Assembly: GCA_032622095.1 (NCBI GenBank)
Contig: CP136067.1
Coordinates: 77,154,705 to 77,218,704 of the forward strand
DNA: 64,000 bases
From: Siphonodentalium dalli
Lineage: Eukaryota; Mollusca; Scaphopoda; Gadilida; Siphonodentaliidae
Direction: 5' to 3'
In this document: positions 48,477-59,300 of the stretch, one piece after another
Position numbering within the stretch: position 1 is the stretch's first letter
Layout of the letters: the number at the start of each line of letters is the position of its first letter
Program-made: the position numbers and the translations under genes
Notes under the pieces: model-generated
What the model saw: only the letters and a program-made list of their open reading frames with translations
The model's database searches: none
What the model was told of the DNA's origin: nothing

Positions 48477-49938
48477 AACATCTATATCTTGCACACAGGT
48501 TATTTTAAAATGTGCGAGCACCAACCACAGCATGCATGGCTTATATGACTTCGTTTTTTTTACTTTTAAACGCGGCGACCCAATGCACTCTTTGCACTGA
48601 CAGCAGTCAGTCTGATATGGCTATATCCAAACTGACCACAATTTAAAAAGTATTGTGCTGAATGATAATGAACATTTTTGAGACAAACCAAGCCAATCTG
48701 AAAGCATTTAGAAGTCACGTCCTTTGTCCTGTGTGGTGCATGCGTTGGCCTGGTAGCGACGACCTATAGCAGCAATCAGTCTGTTTAGTAGTCGGGTACA
48801 CAGAAAGTAACACGCAGTAACGTTATGAACCACTACTTTATTTCTTTATTTATGTAGGTACTAAATCTACAGTTTATATGAAACATTCTCAGATCAACCA
48901 TAAAACGAAATTATTCAGCATATGAACATCAATTTAGCATATACTTCTGATGTTCAAGATGGCTCTTCCCGTATGTCATCTACGTGGATTTACATACTAA
49001 ATAATGGGCTCAGTCTGTCGAAGCAAGTCCGTTATGTTTGGGATGTTAAGGGATATATAGTGAGTGGAATTTCTCATGATATGTCTGGAAAAATCTTTTG
49101 TAATTTGGTACGTGCGATCATCGTGCCACACACATTGTGACCTAAACACACTTTTTATACTTCTAAAGTACCAACAACTTCCACAACATTGTACTGTTTC
49201 ACAAGTGCAGCATACTTGCCAATGCTATTGTATCTCAAGGTTAGGGTAGAGCTTGGATGTGAGTTTACATGTCATGCCTGTTGATATATGTTTGATCTGC
49301 TGAGTTGTAGATCAAATTGCTACCAACAGAATCTCTGCTTACTCTACTCTGACCGCCGAAGTTGATTACTCTAAAGTGGATGCACATTTATTTATTTTTT
49401 CATTGTGCGGATCTATTTATAACTGCTTTATACTTGATTGTAATATTTGTCAGCATTTTATGCATTTTAAGCTCTCCTGTATAGGTCCAATACAATACGC
49501 TATATAGAGGTTTGCTTGTTTTGTGAAATTATGAATTAGTATTCTACCGCAGTCGTGGTGCAGTAAGCTTACAAAGTAAAACATTTAATTCTCTCTAATG
49601 TATTTTATACTGTTTGTGCTCTTATCGGATACTGTGATGAAGATCATAAAATATGAAATTAAACATACTTCGAATACGTCGAAAGCAATTGTTGGGTGAA
49701 TTGGTTTTGCCTGGAAATATACAAAACGTGAGTCTGGGCAGATAAACTGACTAGAAACTAAATTTGAGAAGAAGTCAGACGTGCAGTTCACAACGAGTTT
49801 AGTGTATTTTATACGTGTCGCCACACCCAGGGATACTGAACATTTAGCAATACATAGCTTATAAACACAATGCTACGAACATAGACATATTAATAATAAT
49901 AATGATTTATGAGAGCGCATATGAGAGAGAGAGAGAGG

Positions 49939-49973
<35 letters not shown>

Positions 49974-49998
49974 TTGATAAATTGCATATCATTCAACA
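48477..49998. other. Gene-free stretch with (GA)n tract
   Basis: A (GA)n microsatellite lies at about 49923-49972. No coding sequence was recognised. Confidence 0.5.
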
Positions 49999-50002
49999 TT
50001 AA

Positions 50003-50459
50003 CCCTTTACCCAACAAAACGACCAAAAACGCCCAAATAAAGCTTCAACAGCCTAAAATATCTTCGGTCTGTCTCAATAACACCATATAAATATGGATAT
50101 CATTGGAACCGGTTCATTGACCACACTGTGATGGTTACAGTTATGCCCTGTGCCAATGCATTCTCTTATATATGCGAGTCGACCATAGGTCGCCTCGCAT
50201 ATATAAGAGAATGCATTGGCCTAAACAAATTCTTTTTGAACACTTTTTACCATTTTTTCTTACCATTCTTTAACAATTTTATAATTTTTTCTTACATTTT
50301 TAAACATTTTTTATAATATTTTTCTACATTCTTTGACAATTTTATCATTTTTAATATGTGTTAAGCCAATGCATTCTCTTATATATGCGAGGCGACCTAC
50401 GGTCGACTCGCATATATAAGAGAATGCATTGGCACAGGGCCGTTATGTTGGGTAAAGGG
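50003..50459. mobile_element. TTAA-flanked (piggyBac-like) MITE containing a compound palindromic core
   Basis: The termini are CCCTTTACCCAACAAAACG on the left and the complement of CCCTTTACCCAACATAACG on the right. TTAA lies immediately outside each (49999-50002 and 50460-50463), the hallmark of piggyBac-type insertion. Inside, 50145-50440 is the palindromic core described separately. There is no transposase, so it would be non-autonomous. The right terminus plus flank is duplicated at once (50450-50480 repeated at 50481-50511). Confidence 0.75.
50145..50440. repeat. Compound palindromic core, copy A
   Basis: Two 69-bp palindromes (50152-50220 and 50365-50433) face each other as inverted copies, each next to a CCCTGT/ACAGGG end. 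Each palindrome has 33-bp arms with one mismatch and a 3-nt loop. The arm starts GCCAATGCATTCTCTTATAT and the centre reads cgacc-ata-ggtcg. The spacer is T-rich on the plus strand, with repeated 'tttttcttac' words. A flanking 'gttat' occurs on both sides (50140-50144 and 50442-50446). The same core is at 61.85-62.22 kb. Confidence 0.9.
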
Positions 50460-50511
50460 TTAACTGGCCTATGTGATGATGGGTAAAGGGTTAACTGGCC
50501 TATGTGATGAT
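50450..50511 (+). repeat. 31-bp tandem duplication spanning the right MITE end and its flank
   Basis: GGGTAAAGGGTTAACTGGCC plus 'tatgtgatgat' occurs at 50450 and again at 50481. Each copy carries the terminal GGGTAAAGGG followed by TTAA, so two potential right ends exist. Confidence 0.9.
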
Positions 50512-52200
50512 GGCACGCGCTCTTCACGTACACGGTTCGTACAAATAAAAATACCGTTTCATGATAACTAAGCTCACACTGAGTTTATGCGCTGCTAACA
50601 AACTTAAATATGGACTTAAGCCTACCAAATGTATACGATACAACATAAAATGTATATCAAACTGCGGTAAGCATATATATTCATATTGATGCTGTACTCT
50701 TGGTTCCGCATCGTGAGAGAGATTAGTCGTAAACCATCAGCTACGGCTCACAGGGTACAAAGGCCATTATTACGTGTGGTCCAACCCGACCGTGAACATT
50801 GTGTCGAATTTTATTGTCGACAATCGTCAGACCATAGTATGGGAGGCCATTGTTTGGAAATACACCGAATGAGGGTAGACTCAGACTGTATAGTTATCCC
50901 AAACATCATATTACATGTATACGACCACAAACCGGAAGGGTCGCAGTGTGACCACGTAGTCTCATTAGTCTTACTAGTATGAAGATTAATTCGCTATAGA
51001 CATGGCGTTCAGTATCTGGAAAGTTTGCCATGGCGAATGCCATTTGCCAGCCCGTGCTCGTGAAAATAAGCACATAGCAGGTTTATTTTAAAGGAACACA
51101 ATCCGATTCGATGTTACCCATATCACCAGATTCCAAAAACAACAACAACAACAACATTTCTTCAAAAGACGCTCGATTAATTACCAACAATTAACGCTAA
51201 CCACCGTCAACTCTAGTATGACATTTACCAAAATTTGTTAATTATCAACATTTTGTTCAACGCAATTTGGTGTCGAGAGCATGTCGGTCGGCTCGTCGAA
51301 CATTTGCTTGGCCGCCAAATATCCAGGTAGTGCAGCTGGGTGTTGAAAAATAACCGATTTCAAATATAACTCTGAGCTTTGTTGGGTGGGTTCCTCGACT
51401 CAAATCAATTATTTCTTCCCCACCCAAGCCAAAGAAATAGTAATTTAGGGGTGATCAATTGGATTATGTATCTTTAATGAGCGAAATAAGCTCATGTTGG
51501 CAATAAATAACTTCGGTGTACGCTTTATATGGACATAAAACCAGGGGGGGGGGGGGTCGGAAAAAGTGACATGACAGTAGGCTGAAAAACTTTTTCCCGG
51601 CTCTTGGGTACCCACCACCCCCGGGCCTATTTGAAGGACAAAATATTTTTTCCAATGTCATGCGGGGTGGGGTACCCACGCCCTTTTTACCTCAAAATCT
51701 GTAGTCTCACACCATTTAAGCTTGATGGTCAGTATTACAGTTACCCTATTTCCGTTTCATTCCAACTTTTGTAATAACACGAAACAGGAAGTGATCTAAA
51801 AAAAAACCTGGAAAAACCCAAAATAACACACATAATACATGTGCTGATTAGTAAATAATTGATTGTTTCGTCCACAAATATTGTCTGAGGTAGCTCATTA
51901 TACATGTAAACAAGTATAAAAGCATTATTGTACCTTCTTTTCGTCACAGCAAGTGTAACTTTAGATGTGTCTCATAGTATCACATGAATTTATGTCAATT
52001 ATGATTTTTGAAAAAATATCAGGGCAACACCACCTGGCAATTAACTCTCCAACAATACAGGTATTCAGCTGAAATCCACCATGTATCACAAAACTAATTT
52101 TCATTTCCATGAGCTGAGTTCTTGGTTAGGTACTGTGCTAAGGCCAGACCCAGGTCAAGCGTCCAGACACATACATATACGAAACTTGAAAATATGCAGA
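50512..52200. other. Gene-free stretch
   Basis: A 98-codon frame at 50686-50982 has no motif. An (AAC)n run is at about 51138-51155 and a 13-G run at 51544-51556. Confidence 0.4.
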
Positions 52201-52460
52201 ATAAGCTCCAAGGAGGGTGAGTTTAGTGATGCTACCCAGTATAGTGGGCTATAGCATTACCAAATTCACCATATGTGACCCTCATTATGTAGCTAGTTCT
52301 CCATGGTTGGTCAAGACCAAAATAGAATGAGGTCGTCAGAGGTTGAATTTGTTGATGCAATGCCGGGTAGTATCGCCAAATCCGCCCTCTGCAGACCTCG
52401 ATCATTTGCTGATGACCACACTGACATAACTGTCCATTTTCATCTGGAACCAGTAGCATT
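52201..52460. repeat. Probable two-unit degenerate repeat
   Basis: 'gtttagtgatgctacccagtatag' with '.attaccaaattc' near 52220-52265 is echoed by 'tttgttgatgcaatgccgggtag' with '.atcgccaaatcc' near 52348-52384. The spacing is about 120 bp. Open frames on both strands here (125 and 75 codons) are better explained by this than by a gene. Confidence 0.4.
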
Positions 52461-54392
52461 GGTACATGGCAATGTGATCGGACGTAAAAGGCGAATTCCT
52501 GAGAGTTGGTTCATATTCTGTATTTCTGAGAAGCATCATGCCTATATCCACACTAACTATCCACTAAGCACTTCCCTAAGTGGCATACTCACCTTAACAA
52601 TGGTGCTGAACACTTTGAGGCAATTATATTGCAGAAATGTTGTAAGAGGAAAAAATTGTGACCAGTTGGAAAAAAAGTAACTTTTTTCGAGGCTGAATCC
52701 ACACACCCACCCCGTCCTACTGTATGGAACAAAGTGACCCCCCCCCCCTCTGATAAAACCCGGTTTTTAATTGGCTTTATTTAATCTATCCTTTTTCATC
52801 GACACGACTTATCAGATTCACACTCTTTATAATCTGGTTTTACTGTGGCCCGCGCCATTCATCGGAATAACGGGTGAGCTCAATGTGGGCTTTTTTTCAG
52901 AATCTGATAATTCCAATATGAACCTATGTGAATAAGTAGGTCCAATATGGAAATATTTGCACGAGGATATGTAGTGATCGGCAAAGCAATCATTGAATAG
53001 TGCGAGCTTTTTTAGGATACACACATTTTTAGAAACATATTACTATATACACTATATAACTCATATATACCTCCCATTGGGCATTTGCTCCATGGGCTAT
53101 TCGCACCCGTTCAACTTATAGGCGAAATTTGCAGGGGTGAAAACCAAACCCGTATCCTGTCTCTCCCGTTTTACCAGAGATACTAGTATCTCTGGTTTTA
53201 ATCTACATGTATACCGTTCGGCGTGATGTGTCGTTCGCGGCACCGCACACAATCGAATGTATACCCACAATATTGGCACACATATCCTCATGGCTGAGAG
53301 TTTCATAACTAATGATATATGTTTAATTTGCTCATTCCATTATCATTGTGATACAGAGAAGAATATTTACACAAGTATAGATGCTGATAGTATGCATGGA
53401 ATATGTACATGTCTTATCGCAATATGATGTTTAACTACACTTGTTCTGCATGTTTACGTATGTGATAAATGTATAGGTCTTTCGTGGTAGGGTGTTTCCA
53501 GTGTACGAATTGACGTATACTTTAGTCACGTCACTTTATTTCGGCATTCACAAACGATTACGAACCGGCTATCAAATTATATGATTTCGAACCACGCTGT
53601 TGTTGATAGACACTCGCGCTAAAAAGGAAGTAAAACGGAAATCATATTTAGCGTCTTTATAGCTTTGATCTTTAGGTTGTTTTTGTGCCAGAAAGCAAAG
53701 AAACAGGTCGATTGTCTCCATTGAGAACGCTTACTGCTTCTCTTCTGCAACAACCCCGTTTGATGAAGCTAATACGAGCTTATATGTGTTAGTAGCTTTC
53801 GATTGTCGAAGCACTTATTGACATATCGACTTATTCAGATGGCCTTCTCTCCTTGAGCAACAGCAGAGCGACATCTGCACACGCGAGCTATAAAACCGGA
53901 GCGTTTGTTGCTCAAGAAATGGAACATGGGTTTTGTCTGCGATGAACAAATAGACAACTGTTAGTCGGAGGGACATAAAATAAGGAACCTGGGGCCGACA
54001 ATGAGCGCGGTGTGTTGTAGAGTATTTCATCGCATCGCCCCATTTGTACTCGATCGTAAAATTAAGTGGCTTTTCCGAAGGAGATATACAACCAGGACAT
54101 AAACAAGAAGATACACCAATGGACTTGAGTTGTGTATATACGAGATCCCAGCGAATTGGAAAGTAATCAGCTATTTTCAGTACAATGCAGCATGCGCTAC
54201 GCAGTTGCTCTGCCTCAGGTGCGAACCATACATGCAGATAGGTACGTGGACGCGTTATATGGCGTGTGGGCGACAGGTATCCTCATATTTTAGCCACGTT
54301 TGTCGACCTACAACATTTATCTATCGTTTGCCTTATAATGGTTGTCTATTTCGAGTATGATACGCCGAAGCAATTGCACGCGCATAACGAAA
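52461..54392. other. Gene-free stretch
   Basis: The only structural feature is a 24-bp perfect palindrome, accagagatac/tagtatctctggt, at 53173-53196. A C run lies near 52739. No exon was recognised. Confidence 0.45.
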
Positions 54393-54632
54393 CATGGTCC
54401 AATCATACATGCAGGGTGATTCATGGTCCAACCATACATGCAGAGTGATTCATGGTCCAATTATACATCCAGAGTGATTCATGGTCCAATCATACATCCA
54501 GAGTGATTCATGGTCCAATCATACATCCAGAGTGATTCATGTTCTAATCCGTTATGTGATGACGATAAACATGGTCCAATCATACATCCAGAGTGATTCA
54601 TGTTCTAATCCGTTATGTGATGACGGTAAACG
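54393..54632 (+). repeat. 29-bp minisatellite with 61-bp higher-order unit
   Basis: Units beginning CATGGTCCAATCATACAT start at 54393, 54422, 54451, 54480 and 54509, exactly 29 bp apart. A 61-bp unit (29-bp repeat plus 'catgttctaatccgttatg' and a linker) then occurs twice, at 54509 and 54570. This shows recent higher-order amplification. Confidence 0.95.
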
Positions 54633-55787
54633 GACAACAGTTCTGAAAATGTTTTAGCAGATCCACTGGTCGTGGCAGATACATTCAACGACTTCTCTCT
54701 GTGGTGTCAAATATCGAACGAAATCTGCATTCATAAAATGTATCCTTCTGTCAGAACGGTAGGGAAATATGGTCACCACGGTCTTGTTGATATATAGACT
54801 GATAGGGGATTTACAGGATATGACCACTGCATTGGATAACAAAGCGCTACTGAGTTAGATGGAGTTTTCCATGTACCAAAACCATTACTGGCCCATTCAC
54901 TGCATGACCATATCATAAAACATATATTTATCCTCTGTACAGGTCAAATCGCGGAATAAAACAATGGAACATATCATCAAAACACAGTTCATCCCCATGC
55001 ATAATATATATGAAAGGTATATGTGTGTCAAGACTACTCTGCTCCTCATCTTTGGGAGATGTGAAGTCAGCCATCGATCACAATGAACACTACGCGCTGA
55101 TAGTCATACGCCCTCACTAAGACTTTTGACTGTTTTCCCCATGCACTTACAATGTATTATATAAAGAACATACCGTATAAGGTATGGTGTACTACATGCT
55201 AATGATAGTTGCATGCTCTAGAATGGAGTTCTCGAAGGCTACTGATCGGTCCATTAGTATCTTAACATTTTCTTAAGTAATGGGCCTTTCCACAGCTGTC
55301 AATCAAATAATTATTAGCGGATATTTTAGACCAATCAGCGACTGAGCCGGCCAATGGCTGCATTGAAAAGTCTGCTGCCATCTTTCTTCACCCTAATTTT
55401 GATATCCATGCATTCATACAGTGTTAAATTGGCTATATTCAAACAACTTTTTTGTTGTCAAATCATAATATACTGAGATTTATATTTGCGGCATGATGTT
55501 TCTAAATTTATTCGTGATTATAACAATGTTTTTCATTTAACATGACACTTGTCATAATTTTCACATTTTATGGCAAAACGAATGTGCGTTCTCTGCTTTA
55601 GATATATCAAAGAGTCTGTCTGTTCTGGTCTATTTGCAATTTTCCTTCCAGAGCCCTTGACCGATTTCAACCAAATTTGGTGTGGTGCCTCGGTGTACTC
55701 AACAGAATGATGTTATAGCGGCCTTATTTTTTAAATGAAATTTTTTAAACAATTTTTTTTTTTATTTGATTTTCAAAATTTCTATTT
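54633..55787. other. Gene-free stretch
   Basis: No exon or mobile element recognised. Near 55650-55700 'ccgatttcaaccaaatttggtgtgg' resembles the degenerate dispersed families. Confidence 0.45.
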
Positions 55788-55791
55788 TTAA

Positions 55792-56272
55792 AGGTACGGT
55801 TGGCCTTGGCGGTGGGTATCCTGTGAAAATATTTCCACCCGTCAAAAACCGTCACAAACAAAAGAACAACAAAATGTAGACAGACTTTGTCCGTATACAA
55901 ATAAGAAATATCGCATAAACAGTATGTTATTGTCATATTTTTGACCATTGTTATGTAAACACAAGCATAAAAAGTAACTTTTCTGGTGTTTGTTTATATT
56001 ATGATGGTAAACATAAAGAGCGTTCTTTGTGGGTGAATTCCTGATATGGAACGAATAAAGAGCGTTTATGCCATTTGTGTGTGATTAGCCAGCAGCATTG
56101 TGTTGTCTTCTGTAACACAATCAGGCTCTTGCTTAGGTAAAATATAGTAAATCTTTATGATAACATGCTGTCATGGTATATATGAACGAAACTGTATGCG
56201 TTTTAATGTTTTTCTGTTTACGGTGAATGGAACAAATATGAATATTTTCGACAACTAAGGCCTCACGTGCCT
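55792..56272. mobile_element. TTAA-flanked (piggyBac-like) MITE, 481 bp
   Basis: The left terminus AGGTACGGTTGGCCTTGG and the right terminus (complement AGGCACGTGAGGCCTTAG) are imperfect inverted repeats, with further complementarity inward ('gaaaatatt'). TTAA lies immediately outside both ends (55788-55791 and 56273-56276). The interior contains two 'aataaagagcgtt'-type words (56016 and 56053) and no ORF. The terminal sequence is unlike that of the 50-kb element, so it is a separate family with the same target preference. Confidence 0.75.
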
Positions 56273-56276
56273 TTAA

Positions 56277-56520
56277 CAAAAAGTTTCATTCTAAAAATCT
56301 AAAAATTAAATAAAAAAATTAAATAAAAAAAATTCTTTAATTAAATTAAAACAAAATTTGAATGTTTCAATTTAAAAATCTAAAATGAAAATTTAAAAAT
56401 TAAATTAACAAAATATATACTATTTTTTTGTTCAACAGCAGATCAGAGTTCAAATAAAAAAATTGAATTTAAACAATTTTTGTTTAAATCAAACAGTTTA
56501 AAATATAAAAATTTGCAGAA
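56277..56520. repeat. A/T-rich low-complexity tract
   Basis: Nearly pure A/T sequence with repeated 'aaaatctaaaaattaaat' words, next to the right end of the MITE. No genes. Confidence 0.85.
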
Positions 56521-57421
56521 TCATATACATGAGTCTCTTTCAGACAGTTAACATAAGGGCAAGTGCTGATGTGTTCACTTCGGAAGTCGATCTCGGGTAA
56601 CAGACAATATTTATGTGGCTAAAGTCTTTTACCAGTGGGCTGTGGGTGTGGCCTCTGTGGAAAGCTCCATACCTCCCTTTTTATAAAGGAAAATACGGGT
56701 TTTTATTATGCTGATGGCAACACACTGATAAACAACAATCCTGATCATGAATATGTTACAATATGTGTCCTCAATGAAATGTTCTGAAACGTATAACAAA
56801 ACACATTGAGAGTCAAGGGTCGTTCAACTATTTGTTTCAATCGTTCATGATTCATACATTAATTGCTGCATGTTGGTTTATCGTGGCTATTGGACAAAAT
56901 TCAGGGACAGCCTATTCGATTTATGTACAACTGGAGCACACATGAAGATCGTCTGAGACATACTCAGATTGAGTATATAGCTCATTATATAACTTTCATA
57001 ATTTTGCACAAAGTTAGTAAATATAGGTTTAATGTCACTTTCAACAGCTATGTTCATATCGCGACATAAGAGGAAACAGATTAAGGCTATGGTGTTCATA
57101 TAATACTCCTGCCACATGTTAAACTTCTACTTCAGGCAGTGACTGCCGTGGTCCTGTTATTTACACCTTGAAATATGTCCGACGTCTAAGATTGTACACA
57201 TGTACCAACAAGGGTGTTGAAGAAACTTACACCACCTATGTTACAAACCCGGGACTCATCCAAAATATATAAAAAAAATAACAACATACACTTTTAGATA
57301 TAAGCAAATTCATACATTGCAAATATCCGCACTGTGAACCTTCTGCTTTCATAGCTTCGGGAACTCGTCTGTTGCACTCTGAACTCGGCTGGCCGAAGAT
57401 ATGAAAACGATCAGCACTCAT
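56521..57421. other. Gene-free stretch
   Basis: Short AT-rich frames only; nothing recognised. Confidence 0.5.
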
Positions 57422-57423
57422 AG

Positions 57424-57985
57424 ACCGGATTCGTTATCTCCAGGTTAAACATATATGTATAGTTCCAACTATACATGTACTATATTTCTAACTTTTCAAA
57501 GACACTGGATCCAGATTCGTCATATCCGGTTTAAACATCCGAATTTAAACCGGGTTTAAATATATATTGTCGGCCCCGCCGAACCGGGTCTAGGGGGCGT
57601 TTATGGCCGTTCAATGGCTAGCTGATTCAAACTACCTTATACCAGGCAGACCACGAAATTAACGCAAAGAAGCTCATGAACGCTCGTGGAGATGAATAAA
57701 TTTTTACATGATACTACCAAGCCTCCACTCTCACCTCGTTTACACGCCGTCAATCGATATTATGAACAGCTCAACCCATGTAAACCACTGGCCAGAAAGA
57801 CGGATTCGTCACCTCAAGTATAGCCTCCCTATAGACCGAGTTTAGCTGGACCATCGAATTGTATGGTTTAGTTGCCGGTTTAGACATCTGGTCGGTTTTA
57901 AACATGGATTTATCTGTAAAACTGCAGTTTAAACCAAGATGTGTACGTAGACCAGGTTTAAACCGAAAATGACGAACCCGGCCAA
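57424..57985. repeat. Possible degenerate element with GGTTTAAAC-rich inverted ends
   Basis: 'accggattcgttatctccag' followed by 'gttaaac' at 57425 is mirrored at 57953-57985 by sequence whose complement reads 'ggccgggttcgtcattttcg' and 'gtttaaac'. Internal copies of 'attcgtcat.tccggtttaaac' lie at about 57511 and 57791. A small hairpin (atgtatagtt-cc-aactatacat) is at 57455-57476. Too diverged for firm borders. Confidence 0.4.
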
Positions 57986-58280
57986 AAAATTTCAACGCAC
58001 ACATTCAGTATCGGTCTGAACAGCTTTGTAAGTGCAATTTTTACTGATAGGTGATAACTAGTGTTGTCGTAAAAATATTGTTTTAAACTGAACTCATTCG
58101 GCTGACACAGATATCCAGTCACATTTAACTTTTGTGTTTCCTGTGTCACTCTCAGAGTATAATGTATTTTAAAATGTAGTTTAAATGTTGTGTAAGTATG
58201 TTTCATCTGTCACTAGAAATAACGCTCTAAATCTCACTCAATTGCCCCAGTTAGTCTGAATCTCCCTTGTATTATTATAG
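57986..58280. other. Gene-free stretch upstream of a candidate exon
   Basis: Nothing recognised; it ends in the pyrimidine-rich acceptor 'tctcccttgtattattatag'. Confidence 0.45.
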
Positions 58281-58422
58281 TTATATGTATGCAGTCGTCA
58301 AAACTATGGATGCAACAAGAACCCGTGGACAATTACTATCGGACAAACTAATCATTGTAACCGATCATCCCGAGATGTTGCAGTCAATTTTCACGAAAAA
58401 AAAGAAGATTTCTTCATATTAT
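58281..58422 (+). CDS. Candidate internal exon, unknown protein
   Basis: The acceptor tctcccttgtattattatag directly precedes 58281. The consensus-quality donor TATTAT|gtaagt follows 58422. The 142-nt segment is open in one frame and encodes about 47 residues, including MDATRTRGQLLSDKLIIVTD, then HPEMLQSIF and a short KKKK run. The phase is 2 at entry and 0 at exit. Composition and both splice sites make this one of the better exon candidates in the window. I do not recognise the protein and cannot link it to the plus-strand candidate at 13.1 kb. Confidence 0.45.
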
Positions 58423-58639
58423 GTAAGTTATCTTTTTACTGAAATACCCAATGAATATGCTCTGTTGAATTTGATATTCGTGTATTATAGCATGAAAACC
58501 AGTATGTAAAGAGTCCGCGTGTACATAATGTGTGTTCATGCTCGAATTAAAAGAAACTGCACGAAAAACGCTTTGTATAGGCATTAACTGCTATGCTATG
58601 ACGTGAGATCTTCTTTTTTCAGTGCATCAAATATCTTGG

Positions 58640-58930
58640 TACGTTTCATGCATTTACTCGGAACAGCGCCAAACAATGTCCTGTTTATCGGTGACGACTG
58701 TAGATATATTAAACAACTGGCGACTTACTCGACTCCTTGCTATGTGATGACGCATTTCACGCGCGTTATCAATCTCTACGACGTCATGCTATATTCTAAA
58801 TGTGTTCACCGGTGTCTACAAAAAATTCAAGTTAGCAGTTCTCGACCAATCAAAATGCGCGTTTAGTGATACATATTCAACCTGAATTATCCAGGCTGGA
58901 TAACAATGGTGTATATTGACCCGCCTCAAA
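58640..58930. repeat. Second copy of the dispersed repeat at 33.3-33.7 kb
   Basis: 'tttactcggaac.gcgccaaacaatgtcctgt' and 'gaccaatcaaaatgcgcgtttagtga' match 33365-33402 and 33640-33666 in the same order and orientation. The 87-codon frame 58603-58866 is therefore repeat-derived. Confidence 0.6.
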
Positions 58931-59194
58931 CTTTCAATCTTCATGCACCGAAGATGCTTATAATAAGTAGTTAGTTATTAGTTGACACACACACACACAC
59001 CCTCACACACATATATATATGGTTAATGGACGTGTAACTCCTTTACTGCTGACGGTAGGTTTCAATGTTGTATATACCCCCCCCCCCGACATGCAAATGA
59101 GCATCACGCCTCTACCGACAGGTAATTGAATTACGTGCAGTTCAAGCCCTGTGCATATATTTAGTCTTATGTGTGGGTCTAGTAGATTAATATT

Positions 59195-59300
59195 ATCCAT
59201 CATGACATGGGGTGTGGGATGGAAAAATCTCACCCGATTGGCCAAATATCTGGCCCCGAGGGTGAGATTTTTCCATCCCACACCCCAGGTCATGATGGAT
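59195..59300. repeat. 106-bp palindrome, 41-bp arms, 24-nt loop
   Basis: Arms 59195-59235 and 59260-59300 differ at one position. The arm begins ATCCATCATGACATGGGGTG and ends 'aaatctcaccc'. The loop itself contains ggcca/tggcc. A diverged relative with 'gtgtgagatag' and 'aaatctcaccc' words lies at about 60090-60150. Confidence 0.9.

Noticed and set aside
52232-52680. Overlapping 75- and 125-codon ORFs
   Set aside because: Located on a two-unit degenerate repeat, with frames open on both strands and no motif.
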